64,000 bases of DNA from Theropithecus gelada (lineage: Eukaryota > Chordata > Mammalia > Primates > Cercopithecidae), in contig NC_037681.1 in NCBI RefSeq assembly GCF_003255815.1, positions 85,849,703-85,913,702 on the forward strand. Direction: 5' to 3'. The notes beneath the pieces were generated by a model. The model searched no databases. It was not told the origin of the DNA and was given only the letters and a program-made list of their open reading frames with translations. Shown in pieces: positions 23,466 through 35,744 of the stretch (positions within the stretch are counted from its first letter, which is position 1; each line of letters opens with the position of its first letter). Position numbers and translations under genes: made by a program.

Positions 23466-23850
23466 ACATGATCTAACTTGTATGTGAAATCTCAAAAAAT
23501 TGAACTCAGAAGCAGAGGGTAGAATAGTGGTTACCAGAGGCTGGGGGAATGAGAGGCAAATTAAGAGAGGTTGGTCAAAGGTTGCAAAATTTCAGTTAGA
23601 CAAGAGGAACACATTCAAGAGATCTATTGCACCATATGGTGACTGTGGTTAATAACAGTGTACTGTATGCTTGACGATTGCTAAGAGAGTAAATTTTAAG
23701 TGCTGTCACCATAAATAAATGATGAATACGTGAGGTAATGCATACACTAATTAGCTTGATTGAGCTATTCCACAGTGTATACATATTTCAAAACATCATG
23801 TTGTACACCATAAATATATACAATTATTGTCAATTATAAATAAATAAATG
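23466..23850 (+). repeat. LINE-1 3' UTR (L1MA-like)
   Basis: Typical run: 'agaatagtggttaccagagg', 'aacatcatgttgtacaccat', 'atatatacaattattgtcaa'. It ends in AAATAAATAAATGG. Confidence 0.85.
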
Positions 23851-23965
23851 GCACAGAGAGGTTGATTGTAAATGGAAGAACAAATAAATCATGCAAACAA
23901 AAAGTCTAAGAAAACCAAAGTTTTTGTGTTAACATAAAATAAAATAAACCTCAAGACAGGAATAC

Positions 23966-24243
23966 CAGCTGGGTGTGGTCACTCACACCTGTAATCCCAG
24001 CACTTTGGGAGGCCGAGGCAGGAGGATCAAGATCAGCCTGGGTAACATAGTTAGACTCAACCTCTACAAAAATAAAAATTTTAAAAACAGCCAGGCGTGG
24101 TGACACATACCTGTAGTCCCAGCTACTTGGGAGGCTGAGGTAGGAGAATCACTTGAGCCTAGGAGCTCGAGGCTGCAGTGAGCTATAACTGAGCCACTGC
24201 ACTCCAGCCTGGGCAACAGAGACCCTGTCTTTAAAAAAAAAAG
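23966..24243 (+). repeat. Alu (+)
   Basis: A full dimeric Alu with a short deletion in the left arm and a short A tail. Confidence 0.92.
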
Positions 24244-24531
24244 ATAAGATCACCATTGTCTAAATTAATAAAATTGCATACTTTAAATAGATGCAGTATA
24301 GTCTTTGCAAATTATTCCTCAATAACATATTTTTAAGGTAAAAGAAAAAATTATTTTAACTTGGGTACTTTTCGGTACTATGTTCATCATTAAGTATGAT
24401 GCTTAAGAAAACTCATGGTATTTTAAAATGCTTATGTATGTAAATGGAAAAATGAGACATAAAATTATATAATTTCATCTCAATTATGAAAATCAAATCA
24501 GAAGAGACATAGAAAAATACTAGAAGAAAAT

Positions 24532-24903
24532 GCTGCCAGGTGCGGTAGCTCACGCCTATAATCCTAGCACTTTGAGAGGCCAAGGCAGGCAGGTCACTTG
24601 AGGTCAGGAGTTTGAGACCAGCCTGGCCAACATGGTAAAACCCTGTCTGTACTAAAAATACAAAAACTAGCCAGGTGTGGTGGTGCGCACCTGTAATACC
24701 AGCTACTTGGGAGGCTGAGGCAGGAGAATCACTTGAACTTGGGAGGCGGAGGTTGCAGTAAGCTGAGATCATGCCACTGCACTCCAGCCTAGGCAACAGA
24801 GCAAGACCCTGTCTCAAAAAAAAAAAAAAAGAAGAAGAAGAAGAAGAAGGAGAAGGAGGAAAGAAAAGAAAAGGAAAGAAAAGAAAAGAAAAGAAAAGAG
24901 AAA
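24532..24903 (+). repeat. Alu (+) with expanded (GAA)n/(AAAAG)n tail
   Basis: The Alu ends near 24,830 and its tail has evolved into GAA and AAAAG repeats to 24,903. The flank 'gaaaaatactagaagaaaat' recurs after the tail as 'gaaaaatactaggaaaaaaa'. Confidence 0.93.
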
Positions 24904-25019
24904 AATACTAGGAAAAAAATGCATCCAAACTGTAACAGTGGGTAGTAGGTAGGGGATTATAAACTTGATTTTTTTCTCTTACTTTTCAAAGCTTCGAAAC
25001 TCTCCCCATGACATGTTTT

Positions 25020-25440
25020 CTGTTACTTTTATAATAAAACACCTTAAATTTTATTATAAAACTTATTAAACATATTAAAACATACTTAGAGAAGAGTAAG
25101 ATGCACTCCTATATATTTATGTCCCAGATTCAATCATCACCAAGATTTTGCCCCATTTGCTGAATCTATCCTTTTCTTCTTGAAGTACTTTAAAGCAAAT
25201 TCCAGATATCATGTCATTTCACCTACAAGTACTTGGTAAGAATCTTTTGTTTTTTTAACGGATATTTTCTGTCATTACCACAATGCCTTTATAGTACTTA
25301 CGTACATTAACAATAATCTCTTGGTATCCTCCAACACCATCTAATCCCCATAATCCTACTTTCAAAATTGTCTCCAAATATCTTTTTTTTTTAGTTGGTT
25401 TATTCAAATTCAGGTAGAAAGAAGGTCTACATATTACAAT
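25020..25440 (-). repeat. Ancient interspersed repeat, LINE-1 3'-UTR-like, antisense
   Basis: Blocks such as 'cccagattcaatcatcacca', 'aaagcaaattccagatatca' and 'agttggtttattcaaattca' are familiar from many intergenic regions, and another diverged copy occurs at 58,695. Family not certain. Confidence 0.4.
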
Positions 25441-26036
25441 TGGTTGTTTGGTTTCTTAGATTTCTTTTCATTTAGAGAAGATTTCCCCTCCCTGCCGACA
25501 CACACATGCGCACCTAAGTGCACACACACATGTGCACACACACACTTTAATCATGTCATCGATTTGTTGCAAAAACTGTGTTAACCGTTGTACAGAATAA
25601 TACGCACTATGGATGTGTGTATTTGCTTCCCTATGGTATCATTTAACTTATTCCTCTACCTTTTTTATTTCCTCTAAATGGAAGTTAGCTCTAAAAATTC
25701 AATTTTATTCTGGTTCAACATTTTTGGCAGGAATACTTTATAGGTAATGCTCTGAAAACTCTTGTGTTTAAAATAAATATTTATCTCAACATCCCGGAAT
25801 TAGTCTCAAATCAAGAAGATTAAATTAACCAGAATAAGATTTTAAAAGACCCTGTTTTAGGTTTAAACATTAAATCGCAAAGTACAAATTGAAGACACCT
25901 GAATAAGCATTCGGGAAGAAGACCAGAAAATTTTAACTGAACATGAGTTCAAAATAAGAAAACTGTATGATATAATTGGTAAAAGGTAATGTTTCACTGC
26001 ACTTTTCTAGTATGTCCTTTGCGGGCGGTGAAACAG
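25441..26036. other. Unassigned, with CA-rich tract
   Basis: Contains an imperfect CA/TG-rich tract at 25,497-25,546. Nothing else recognised. Confidence 0.5.
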
Positions 26037-26354
26037 GTTTTTGTTTTCGTTTTCGTTTTTTGGAGAAAGAGTCTTGTGTCTCACTCTGTCACCCAGTGGT
26101 GTGGCCTTGCTCACGCAACCTCTGCCTCCCGGGTTCAAATGATTCTCCTGCCTCAGCTTCCTGAGTAGCTGGAATTACAAGCACCTGCCACCATGTCCAG
26201 CATTTTTTTTTTTTTCTTTTCTTTTTGTATTTTTAGTAGAGACAGGGTTTTGTCATGTTGGCCAGGCTGCTCTGGAACTACCAACCTCAGGTGATCTGCC
26301 CACCTCGGCCTCCCAAAGCGCAGGGATTACAGGTGTGAGCCACTGAGACTGGCC
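26037..26354 (-). repeat. Alu (-)
   Basis: An antisense Alu with an (TTTTCG)n-like tail and a small left-side deletion. Confidence 0.9.
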
Positions 26355-26367
26355 TTGGTGAAACAGT

Positions 26368-26827
26368 TTTTTGTTTGTTTGTTTATTTTAGACAGGATCT
26401 CACTCTGTTGCCTAGCTGGAGTACAGTGGCGAGATCTTGACTCGCTGCAGCCTTTGCTTCCCGGGTTCAAGCAAATCTCCTGCCTCAGTCTCCCGAGTAG
26501 CTGGGATTACAGGCACGTGCCACCACACCTGGCTAATTTTTGTATTTTTGGTAGAGACAGGGTTTCACCACGTTGGCCAGGCTGGTCTGGAACTCCTGAC
26601 CTCAGGCAATCTGCCCGTACCTCCCGGGTTCAAGCAATTCTTCTGCCTCCTGAGTAGTTGGGATTACAGGCCCACGCCACCACACCAGGCTAATTTTTGT
26701 ATTTTTAGTAGAGACGGGGTTTCACCATGTTGGCCAGCCTGGTCTGGAACTCCTGACCTCAGGTGATCTGCCCGCCTCGGCCTCCCAAAGTGCTGGGATT
26801 ACAGGCGTCAGCCACCACATCTGGCCT
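26368..26827 (-). repeat. Alu (-) with internal partial duplication
   Basis: About 460 bp. The Alu segment 'cgggttcaagcaa...cctgag' through 'ctcctgacctcagg' is present twice (about 26,460-26,605 and 26,625-26,764), suggesting unequal exchange or fusion of two Alus. Confidence 0.85.
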
Positions 26828-26864
26828 GTGAAACAGTTTTTTATCCGACTGCTAGAGGCAGTCA

Positions 26865-27020
26865 TGTGCTGCAGTGGATAAGAATGCAGATGCTGGAGCT
26901 GGACATGATAGGTTTGACTAGCTATGTGACCTTTGGCAAGTAAGCTAACTTCTAGGTTTGCTCACCAATCATAGTAATATTACAGTCAGTGCTCAGGAAA
27001 TATTGACAGCTAGTATTTTT
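26865..27020 (+). repeat. MIR (+)
   Basis: A diverged MIR core: 'gctgcagtggataagaatgc' and 'gctatgtgacctttggcaag', then 'ctcaggaaatattgacagct'. Confidence 0.75.
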
Positions 27021-27039
27021 ATTACTTCTAGGTCTAGGA

Positions 27040-27370
27040 AATACTACACTAGAAAAACTTGTATGTGCACAAGTCACATACAAGGATATTCATTGCAGCA
27101 AGCTTTGTAACAGTAAAAAAAATTCTAAATGTTCGTAAGTTGGGGAAGGGATAAATAAAATGTGACATATTCATATAATAGAATCATATGCAGTAGTTAG
27201 AGGAATTAGTTCTCTATGTATCAGTTTGGATGGATCTCGAAATTGGAATGTTGAGTGAGCTGGCAAGTTTGCAGAATGACACTTTCGGGATGATACTATT
27301 TATGGAAAAGACAAATACGGCAATCAATAGTATGAATTTCATACAGGAGTATATATGCATTTAGTGGATA
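27040..27370 (+). repeat. Old LINE-1 3' UTR fragment (+)
   Basis: Resembles LINE-1 3' sequence ('ggatattcattgcagcaagc', 'aaattctaaatgttcgtaag', 'ataatagaatcatatgcagt'). Diverged. Confidence 0.6.
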
Positions 27371-28840
27371 CTTTTCAATTTGGCTTTTTAACTTTTTAAT
27401 AATTATAAATAAACAGAAATTGCAAAAAATAGTACAGGGAGATCCCACGTCCCCTTCATTCAGTTTTCCCCAGTGATAACATATTACATAAGCACAGTTC
27501 AATATCAAAACTATTAAATTGACATTGATATAATCCACAACCTTATTCAAATTTCACCAGTTTTATATGCACTCATTTGTGTGTGTACTTCTATGCAATT
27601 TTATCGTATGAGTAGATTTGTGTAACCACCACCACAGTCATGATACAGAACTGCTTCATCATCACAAAGATCCCTCATGCTACCTGTTTATAGTCGCATC
27701 CATCCCACTCCCTGTCCCCCACACGTAATGCCTGGCAACCACTAATTTGTTCTTCATCTCTATAATTTTGTCACTTCAAGAATGTTATGGAAATGGAAGT
27801 ATACAGTATGTCAGTATGTAACTTTTTAACAATGAGTTTTAAAAAACTTAGCATAATTACTTTGGGATCCATTCAAGTTGTGTGTATCAAAAGTTTCTTT
27901 CTTTTTATTGCTGTATAGTACTCCATGGGATAGTGTATCACATTTTGTTTAACCATTCATTCATTGAAGGACAAAAACTGGTTGTTTCCAGTTTTTGGTT
28001 ATTGCAAATAAAACTGTTATGAACATTCATGCATATGTTTCCGTTTGAATGAATGTTTTCATTTCTCTGGGGTAAGTGTCCAATTGTACAGTTGCTGGGT
28101 TGTATGGTAAGTGCACATCAGTTGTACAGTTGCTGAGTTGTATAGTAAGTACATGTTTAGTTTTATAAGAAATGGTATTTTCTACACTGAGTGTATCATT
28201 TCACAGGCTGACCAGAAATATATGAGAAATACAGTTTCTGTATTTGGTATCTCAATAGCATTTGGCATTATTTTTAAAAATTTTAGTCATTCTAATATTT
28301 TAATAGGTATGTAGTGGTATATCATTGTGGTTTTTTTCATTTTTTTGTTTGTTTTGGAGACAGAGTCTTGCTCCATTGTCCAGGCTGGAGTGCAGCTTAC
28401 AGCTCACTGCAGCCTCAATCTCCTGTGCTCCAGTGATCCTCCCACCTCAACCTCCCAAGAAGCTGGGACTACAGGTGCATACCACCACGTCCAGCTAATA
28501 TTTACATTTTTTGTAGAGATGAGGTCTCACTATGTTGCCCAGGTTGGTTTCAAACTCCTGGGCTCAAATGATCCTCCCACCTCAGCCCCCCAAGTAGCTG
28601 GGATCACAGGTGTGAGCCACCATTCCAGGCTAAGTTTTTATTTTTTGAAGAGATGGGGGCCTCACTATGTTGCCTGGGCTGGTCTCCAACTCTTGGGCTC
28701 AGATGATTTTTCTGCCTTGGCCTCCTGACGTGCTGGGATTAAGGGTGTGAGCCACCATGCCCAGCCTCGTTGTGGTTTTAATTTGCATTTCCATAATGGC
28801 TCATGATGTTGAACATCTTTTCATGTGTAACTAATGAGTG
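27371..28840 (-). repeat. Old LINE-1 (antisense)
   Basis: The antisense 3' UTR and ORF2 end ('caaccaccaccacagtcatg', 'attgctgtatagtactccat', 'aaccattcattcattgaagg') continue after the Alu as 'tttaatttgcatttccataa'. Confidence 0.82.
28340..28769 (-). repeat. Alu (-), long, with extra monomer
   Basis: An old Alu of about 285 bp followed by an additional antisense Alu arm (about 28,625-28,768). Confidence 0.87.
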
Positions 28841-28987
28841 TTTTCAAAAATGGTCTCTAAGAACTCATCACGACTTAAGGCAATACTACTTCTTGGGAAA
28901 AGGAGAGGAAACTGGGAGTGATACTGGGAAGAAAAGGGGACTCATGGTACATCTAAAATGTTCTATATGTTAAAAAGAGAACAAACT
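28841..28987. other. Unassigned spacer
   Basis: No recognised feature. Confidence 0.4.
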
Positions 28988-29282
28988 CGGCCGGGCATGG
29001 TGGCTCACGCCTGTAATCCCAGCACTTTGGGAGGCTGAGGCGGGCAGATCACCTGAGGTCAGGAGTTCGAGACCAGCCTGGACAATGTGGTGAAACCCTG
29101 TCTCTAATAAAAATACAAAAATTAGCCAGGCGTAGTGGTGGGTGCCTGTAATCCCAGCTACTCGGGAGGCTGAGGCAGGAGAATCTCTTAAACCTGGGAG
29201 GCAGAAGTTGCAGTGAGCTGAGATCAAGCCATTGCACTTGGCAACAAGAGCAAAACTCCGTCTCCAAAAAAAAAAAAAAAAA
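28988..29282 (+). repeat. Alu (+)
   Basis: A near full-length AluS-like copy with a poly(A) tail and a small right-arm deletion. Confidence 0.94.
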
Positions 29283-29289
29283 CCCCAAA

Positions 29290-29428
29290 AACAGAACTGA
29301 TAAATGTTTGAGGTGATGGATATCCCAATTACCCCGATGTGATCATTACATATTGCATGTATGCATCAAAATATCACCTGTATCCATGAATATGTACAAT
29401 TATTATATATCAATTAAAGAAAAAGAAG
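29290..29428 (+). repeat. LINE-1 3' end (+)
   Basis: Contains 'gaggtgatggatatcccaat' and 'tatcacctgtatccatgaat', followed by an A-rich end, typical of primate LINE-1 3' termini. Confidence 0.82.
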
Positions 29429-29734
29429 TAATCCCCCAGGGAGGTAGACAATATAGACCTTAGGCCTCTAGGCCAATGAAAGAGGCAGGATCTGAGCTTA
29501 GTTTTACTAGGCTCTATTTTTATTTCCATAAATTCACATATTTTTTATTTTGGACTTGTTTGTTAAGCTTCAAGGCCTGAAACAGCTTGTGAAAAAAAGC
29601 TCATTCTGTTCCAGGCACACTGCCTTTGGGGGACTTGGCCATGGAATATATTCCTTTTTAATCTTTCATTAGAGATGTAAATTTATCACTGAACACACAA
29701 GTCTTCTGTTTGTTCTCTTTCCTTTCTTTTTTTA
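29429..29734. other. Unassigned spacer
   Basis: Nothing recognised. Confidence 0.5.
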
Positions 29735-30030
29735 AATTTTTTTTTATTTTGAGACAGAGTCTCACTGTGTCGCACAGGATGGAGTGCAGTGGTGTGAGCT
29801 CAGCTCACTGCAACCTCCACCTCCCAGGCTCAAGCGATTCTCGTGCCTCAGCCACCTAAGAAGCTGAGACCACAGGCCTGCACCACCATGCCTAGCTAAT
29901 CTTTGTATTTTTAATAGAGACAGTGTTTTGACATGTTGGCCAGGGTGGTCTCGAGCTCCTGGGCTCAAGTGATACGCTCACCTCGACCTCCTAAAGTGCT
30001 GGGATTACAGGCGTGAGCCGCCATACCTGA
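29735..30030 (-). repeat. Alu (-)
   Basis: A full-length antisense Alu. Confidence 0.93.
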
Positions 30031-30042
30031 TGTGTTCTCTTT

Positions 30043-30178
30043 TCATTTTTTTTTTTTTCTTAAACAGGGTCTTGATATATTGCTCAGGCAGGTCTTGAAC
30101 TCCTGGGCTCAAGCCATCCTCCCGCCTCTGCCTCCCTAAGAGCTGGGATTACGGGTATGAGCCACCGCATCCAGACTG
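30043..30178 (-). repeat. Alu monomer (-)
   Basis: A single antisense arm with a poly(T) start; an old free monomer or truncated Alu. Confidence 0.85.
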
Positions 30179-31502
30179 TTCTCTTTTTAATTGCAAACTA
30201 TTATATCAGATTTTAATCACAAAGTTGAGACTATAGCATATCTTATTTAGGTTAAAGATTTATAAATTCTGAATTTAATCACATTTTATACATCTTATCT
30301 AGATAGTACAAATCATTCTTAAGTTTAAACATTTGCAATTGCTGTGATCATTTACTTTTCTTTTGGTGATGACAGCTCATGTGGAGGTCAGAAGTTCACA
30401 TTTTGATGTTAAATACTGTTGTCAAGCTTTTTTTTTCCTTAAAATCATATGAAAAGATAAACTCAAATTTATTTAATTTTAAAACTAGGGGCACTGGACA
30501 TTTATTGAAAAGTCAGCTACTAGAAGTCAAATTCTGAGAGCAATAAAAATGATACATCATTGTGTAATAGATCCTATAGGCATAAATTTTATCATCTATG
30601 CATTATATTGCATATATGTTTATGTTTATGAGTAATAGACATTTAATTACACTGTAGACCTGTTATACAACTTACAATAAACAACAGGAGCATCATTGTT
30701 CACTTGTTGGACAGCACACTGGGTCAGCAGGCCTCAAGGACAAAAAAATTAAACTCGGAAACAAAAGCCTAAAAGAATCAACAGTAAGTGGCTGAGTTTT
30801 GGTAAGAACATGTATTAAAATGTTGCAAAAGTTTGTAAAAGTGCTGTTGATGAATTTATAGTAGAGTGTCTTCCATATTTTATCCAGAAGCCCAAGGGAG
30901 CTCTAGGCTTAACATTTAACTGAACAGGATACACTATCATCTTGCAATTGATAGTGTGTAAGGTAATGGAGCCTTGACAAAAGGAGAAACAAAAAGCAAA
31001 AAATCTGCCATTGTTTATTTAGTACGGAGTATTCCATCCACAACCTACCTACTTACCTACAAATACGTATGCATACACGCGTGCACGCACATACACACGC
31101 ACGTGCACACGTTAGAAAGTTAAATGGTTTAACAAGATTTATGAAGATGAGCATCAGACCCCTGCCTTATTCTTTTTACTCCTAATTTCTTATTCTCTCT
31201 ACTCCTAATTTCTGCTCACATAAGGCAACAACTTTAACTCTTTTAGTTGTTTCTTCTGATATTTAACCCTCTATTTCTAAACATGCTTATTTGACTATTT
31301 CTTGATCTTTTTCAGTATAGACATCACCTATTAACCATCTACTGTGGAAGATCATTTAATTCTCTTAAGACACCTCCCTAACACATATTTCTTTTCCCCT
31401 TATCATCCTAACACCAATATATCATATTTGATTAGACCAGTATTCAATATTTACATTCATTCTGAGTCATACAGTCCATAAGATGACATTTCCTTGATAT
31501 TA
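30179..31502. other. Unassigned AT-rich region, 1.3 kb
   Basis: No gene seen. Holds a degenerate CA/CG alternating tract at 31,060-31,111. Confidence 0.55.
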
Positions 31503-31804
31503 CAATTTTATTTATTTATTTATTTATGACATGGCATCTCACTCTGTCACCCAGACTGGAGTGCAGTGGTGGGATCCTGGCTCACTGCAACCTCTGCTTC
31601 CCAGGTTCAAGCGATTCTCCTGCCTCAGCCTCCTGAGTAGCTGGGATTACAGGTGTGCGCCACCACGCCTGGCTAATTTTTGCATTTTTAGTAGAGACAG
31701 GGTTTCACCATCTTGGCTGGTCTGGAACTCCTGACCTCCACTGATCTGCCTGCTTCGGCCTCCCAATGTGCTAGAATTATAGGTGTGAGCCACTACACGC
31801 AGCC
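31503..31804 (-). repeat. Alu (-) with (TTTA)n tail
   Basis: An antisense Alu preceded by TTTATTTATTTATTTA. Confidence 0.93.
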
Positions 31805-31867
31805 TACAGTTTTTAAATTTTTTCCTAGACTTAATTATTACCTCATTTTTTCTTTAGTTTTTATTTT

Positions 31868-32188
31868 TTTTCTTTTCTTTTCTTTTTCTTTTTTTTGAGA
31901 TGGAGTTTCACTCTTGTTGCCTGAGCTTGAGTGCAGTGGTGCAATCTCCACTCACTGCAACCTCTGCCTCCTGGGTTCAAGAGATTCTCCTGCCTCAGCC
32001 TCCTGAGTAGCTGGGATTATAGGCACATACCACTACGCTCAGGTAATTTTTTGTATTTTCTTTTTTAGTAGAAACAGGGTTTTACCATGTTTGCCAGGCT
32101 GGTCTTGAACTCCTGACGTCAGGTGATCCGCCCGCCTCAGCCTCCCAAAGTGCTGAGATTATAGGCGTGAGCCACCGTGCCCGGCCCT
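31868..32188 (-). repeat. Alu (-)
   Basis: A full-length antisense Alu with a T/C-rich tail. Confidence 0.93.
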
Positions 32189-32591
32189 TAGTTTTTCTTT
32201 ATTCTTGCTACCACTAATTCATCACCAAACTACAAGTATGTATTTCTCAAAGTTTTAAAATACATCAGAAAATCTATTGTTTGTGTGAGTCAGAGTGAAT
32301 GAGAGAGAGAGAGAGGTTGATTTCCTTCCTTGGGATTTTTGTTCCATCAGCATTCATGGAATTCTTGTCTCCCTCCTGTATTGGATCCCTGGCCTCCTAG
32401 TTCCTCTGATTTCATATTTCTTGAATAACTCCCACACTTCCCTTCAGTAACTACCTGAGGAAGACAGCATATCTAGAAAATTGTTTCTAGGCTCTTGAAA
32501 ATAATGTTTTATTTTTCTCAAATAATTTTTTATCTCTGCTTTCTGCTCTTTCTTTCTAGAAATAATATTCTGATATTGGTCTGATGAGTCT
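32189..32591. other. Unassigned spacer
   Basis: A short (GA)n run at about 32,300; otherwise nothing recognised. Confidence 0.5.
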
Positions 32592-32782
32592 AGGCTGTCA
32601 TGCCTGTAATCCCAGCACATTGGGAGACCAAGGTGGAAGGATTACTTGAGGCCAGGAATTCAAAACTGCAGTGAGCTCTGATTGAGCCACTGCACTCCAG
32701 CCTGGCTGACAAATCAAGACTGTCTCTAAAGAAGGAAAGAAAGAAAGAAAATAAATAAATAAATAAATAAAACACTAAAAAT
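32592..32782 (+). repeat. Alu-related monomer (+) with (AAAG)n(AAAT)n tail
   Basis: A single arm of about 140 bp with a tail of AAAG then AAAT repeats. Confidence 0.85.
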
Positions 32783-33770
32783 AAAACAAAACCCAAAAAG
32801 CCCCACTGATTGGAAGCTGTGTGTTGAATGCTGAGTCTTGCTGACTAATGGGTTTCACTGTCAGCAGGGGTTTGACTGCTTTTGTTAGGGGACCACCAGC
32901 TGTAAATATCTGTTAATGTTGCCTCTGAATAGCTTTTTTTTTTTTTTCTTTTTCACCAAAATAGAAAGACGAGGAGGTAGGGTGGAAGTGGCAAATTGAC
33001 TGCTGGCTTGTTGGGAAGGAGACTGGGTTTCTCACTCTTTGGATATAGACTTCTTATTACCTCCCTGTTTTTAATAAGGCTCTCATCCTCAGATATGCTT
33101 GTCCCTGAGAACAGACTGCCTTTTTCTTCAACTAATCTGAGAGTAAAACTGCTCTACTCCATTACAAAGGAGTGGGTCATTGGCTGCAAGGGCTGAAGGA
33201 GGTTATTTAAGCGTGCAACTGAGTTGGACATATTTTCAACCAGGTCCTTTTCGGAATTCTGCCTCACGAGCAGGCTTGCTTTTTTCCCTCCATTTCCACC
33301 TCAGGCATTAAGTTTTCAGCTTTCTAAAGTTTTCTTAGTTAATTATCATTCCTTCATCTGCTCTCTGGTTTATATTTGCTGATCTTCTTTTCTCTCTTTT
33401 CCATATCTTTTTGTCTTCTTGTGGGCTTTGTTTTTTCAAAAAACCCAAAACCTTAGCTGTCATTTTGTTGGAATCAAGGAAAGAGTGGAGAAAATGTGTC
33501 ATGCTTGACCAGATTTCATTATTTCTCAAAGTCTAGTTTTAAAACAAAACTTGCAAAGGTATGCCACTCTTACTGAACTAGAAGCTAATCTTACTGTGGT
33601 TTACAAAGTCCTCCATCTATCACTCTTCCCTTTACTTAGTATACTCTAGCCTCACAAGCCTTCTATTCCTTGAATGAACACACTAATTTTTTTTTCTTTC
33701 TCTCTGTCTTTCTTTTCTTCCTCTCTGTCTTTCTTTTCTTCAAAGCAAAGATCACTAGTTGTGCCCCAAT
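32783..33770. other. Unassigned region, about 1 kb
   Basis: No gene or named repeat seen. Contains a T tract at 32,934-32,947 and CT-rich sequence at 33,690-33,740 with an internal near-duplicate of about 30 bp. Confidence 0.5.
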
Positions 33771-34240
33771 ATCCATCCTCCCCTTTCTTGGAAATAAAAC
33801 TCATAATTATTAGCTTGGCACATGGCTATCCAGAACAAAGACTACATTTTCCAGCCTCTCTGACAGGTAGATAGGACTAGCAAAGTTCTAGCCAGCGAGA
33901 TGGAACTAGAAACACTGTAAGACATGGAGCTTCCAGAAAGAGTCCTTAAAAGGAAGAAGCTTGCACTTCATCATCTCCACGTCCCAACCCCCATCCCTTC
34001 CTCTTTCTTACTGGCTGAGATGTAAAAATGATAACCGTAGCACAAACGACCATTACATATTATGAAGCAGAAGCTGTATGATGAAGATGGCAAAGCCACA
34101 AGGACAGGAGGCCAGATCCCTGTTACTGTGGAGTGTCATTCAGCCCTAGAATATTTACCTACCAACTTCATTCAGGTGGCAGAGAAATAAACATCCATGT
34201 TCTAAGCCACTGTTACCAGGGTCTTCTGTCGCTCACAGCT
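33771..34240 (+). repeat. Ancient interspersed repeat, family unassigned
   Basis: Blocks such as 'gactacattttccagcctct', 'tagccagcgagatggaacta' and 'taagccactgttaccagggt' recall a widespread mammalian repeat (DNA transposon or LTR). I cannot name it. Confidence 0.4.
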
Positions 34241-34249
34241 GAATCTAGC

Positions 34250-34500
34250 AATGATAAAAGGTTCAGGTTGTGTGCTACCTCCTAAGAGCGGTGTTCCCCA
34301 CTCTAAGTCACTTTTAATTATTTTTCCTTATAGCACTTCTCATTATCTGAATTTATCACATTTTTTAAGTTTACTTGTTCAATATGTCTCTCCCAACAAG
34401 AATGTAAGCTTCATAAAGGCAAAACCCATGCCAAGGTCCTAGAATGGAGCCTGGCATACCGTGGGTGTTCTGTACATATTTGTTGACTAATAACACCTGG
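34250..34500 (+). repeat. L2-like 3' end (+)
   Basis: Typical order: 'aagaatgtaagcttcataaa', 'tagaatggagcctggcatac', 'acatatttgttgactaataa'. Confidence 0.6.
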
Positions 34501-34700
34501 TTAGGTCAGAATCCTACTGGTGTTAGGAAGAAAGGGAGATTCTCTAAGCTCTCTGCAAGGAATAGTTCCAGCCTCTCTGTGCAGATACCACATTTGCCTA
34601 TCGCTTTTCTGATTACAAATTCAACCCTTCAAGTGTTTTAAAACCAGAAAATAAGGCTTCTGAAGAGATGGCTGACATCTGTTGGTTAATAAAAGGTATG

Positions 34701-35034
34701 GGCCAGGCGTGGTGGCTCACATCTGTAATCCCAGCACTTTGGGAGGTCAAGGACGGAGGATTGCTTGAGCTTAGGAGTTCAAGACCAGCCTGGCCAACAT
34801 GGTGAAACCCCGTATCTACCAAAAAACAAAAAAAACAAAAACACAACCAAAAATTAGCTGGACCTGGTGGTGCCTGCCTGTAGTCCCAGCTACTGGGGAG
34901 GCTGAAGTGGAAGGATTGTCTGAGCCTAGGAGGCAGAGGTTGCAGTGAGCCGCGATTGTACCACTGCACTCCAGCCTGGGTGACAGAGCCAGACCCTGTC
35001 TGAAATAAACAAATGAATAAATAAATAAATAAAT
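34701..35034 (+). repeat. Alu (+) with (AAAT)n tail
   Basis: A full-length Alu with an A-rich middle expansion and an AAATAAATAAAT tail. Confidence 0.93.
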
Positions 35035-35094
35035 GGAATATCTTCCATTCTAAATTGATAAACCGGGATGATTATGGTTTATAATTGATTAGGA

Positions 35095-35330
35095 TGCATA
35101 GTTTTGGAGGTAGGCAGACAAAGCTATGAAGAGCAGTTTTACTGTTTATGGAAGTATGAACTTGACCAGTTACTTAAATTTGCTGAGCTTTAGTTTTCTC
35201 ATTTGTTTAAAAAAAAATAAAAAAACCAAAAACAAACAAACAAACAAAAAAAACAGAGGGGAATAGTAACATCTGCATTTTAGGACCAATGGGAGTATCA
35301 AATGAGACAATCCATATAAGAGATTAAACA
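35095..35330 (+). repeat. MIR (+), interrupted by A-rich tract
   Basis: 'acttgaccagttacttaaat', 'gagctttagttttctcattt', then an A-rich insertion (35,210-35,257) and 'gggagtatcaaatgagacaa'. Confidence 0.65.
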
Positions 35331-35744
35331 ATTTTCTCAAGGAGATAGCTAAGAAGTAGGGGGTCCAGGTTTTAAATTCAAGTTTACAATATGATACTGG
35401 ATTCTTAGCTCTTAGCCTCTATGCTGTGCCAACACTAAAAAGGTCTCTGTGACTGTCCTTGTCAGTCTTACAGCCTTACTGTGTTGAGTTGGATCATCAC
35501 TTCAACTGGCTTAAACAGAATTTTTTTTCTCTCTAAAAATCTCAGCTTTATTTGGTGAAGCAAGACTCAGCATTTAGGACTTGGAGTTCGTTCAGCCACA
35601 GAATCAGAGTATTTGGTATAACTTTTGGATTGGAAAAAGTACTGACAAAATCAATGAACCGAATTCTAGTCCTAACAGTAGAGCAGCGTATCCCTGAGTG
35701 AACTGCTTTAATTTTCACCCCCAAACTTCTTTTCCTAAAATAAT
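35331..35744. other. Unassigned spacer
   Basis: Nothing recognised. Confidence 0.45.
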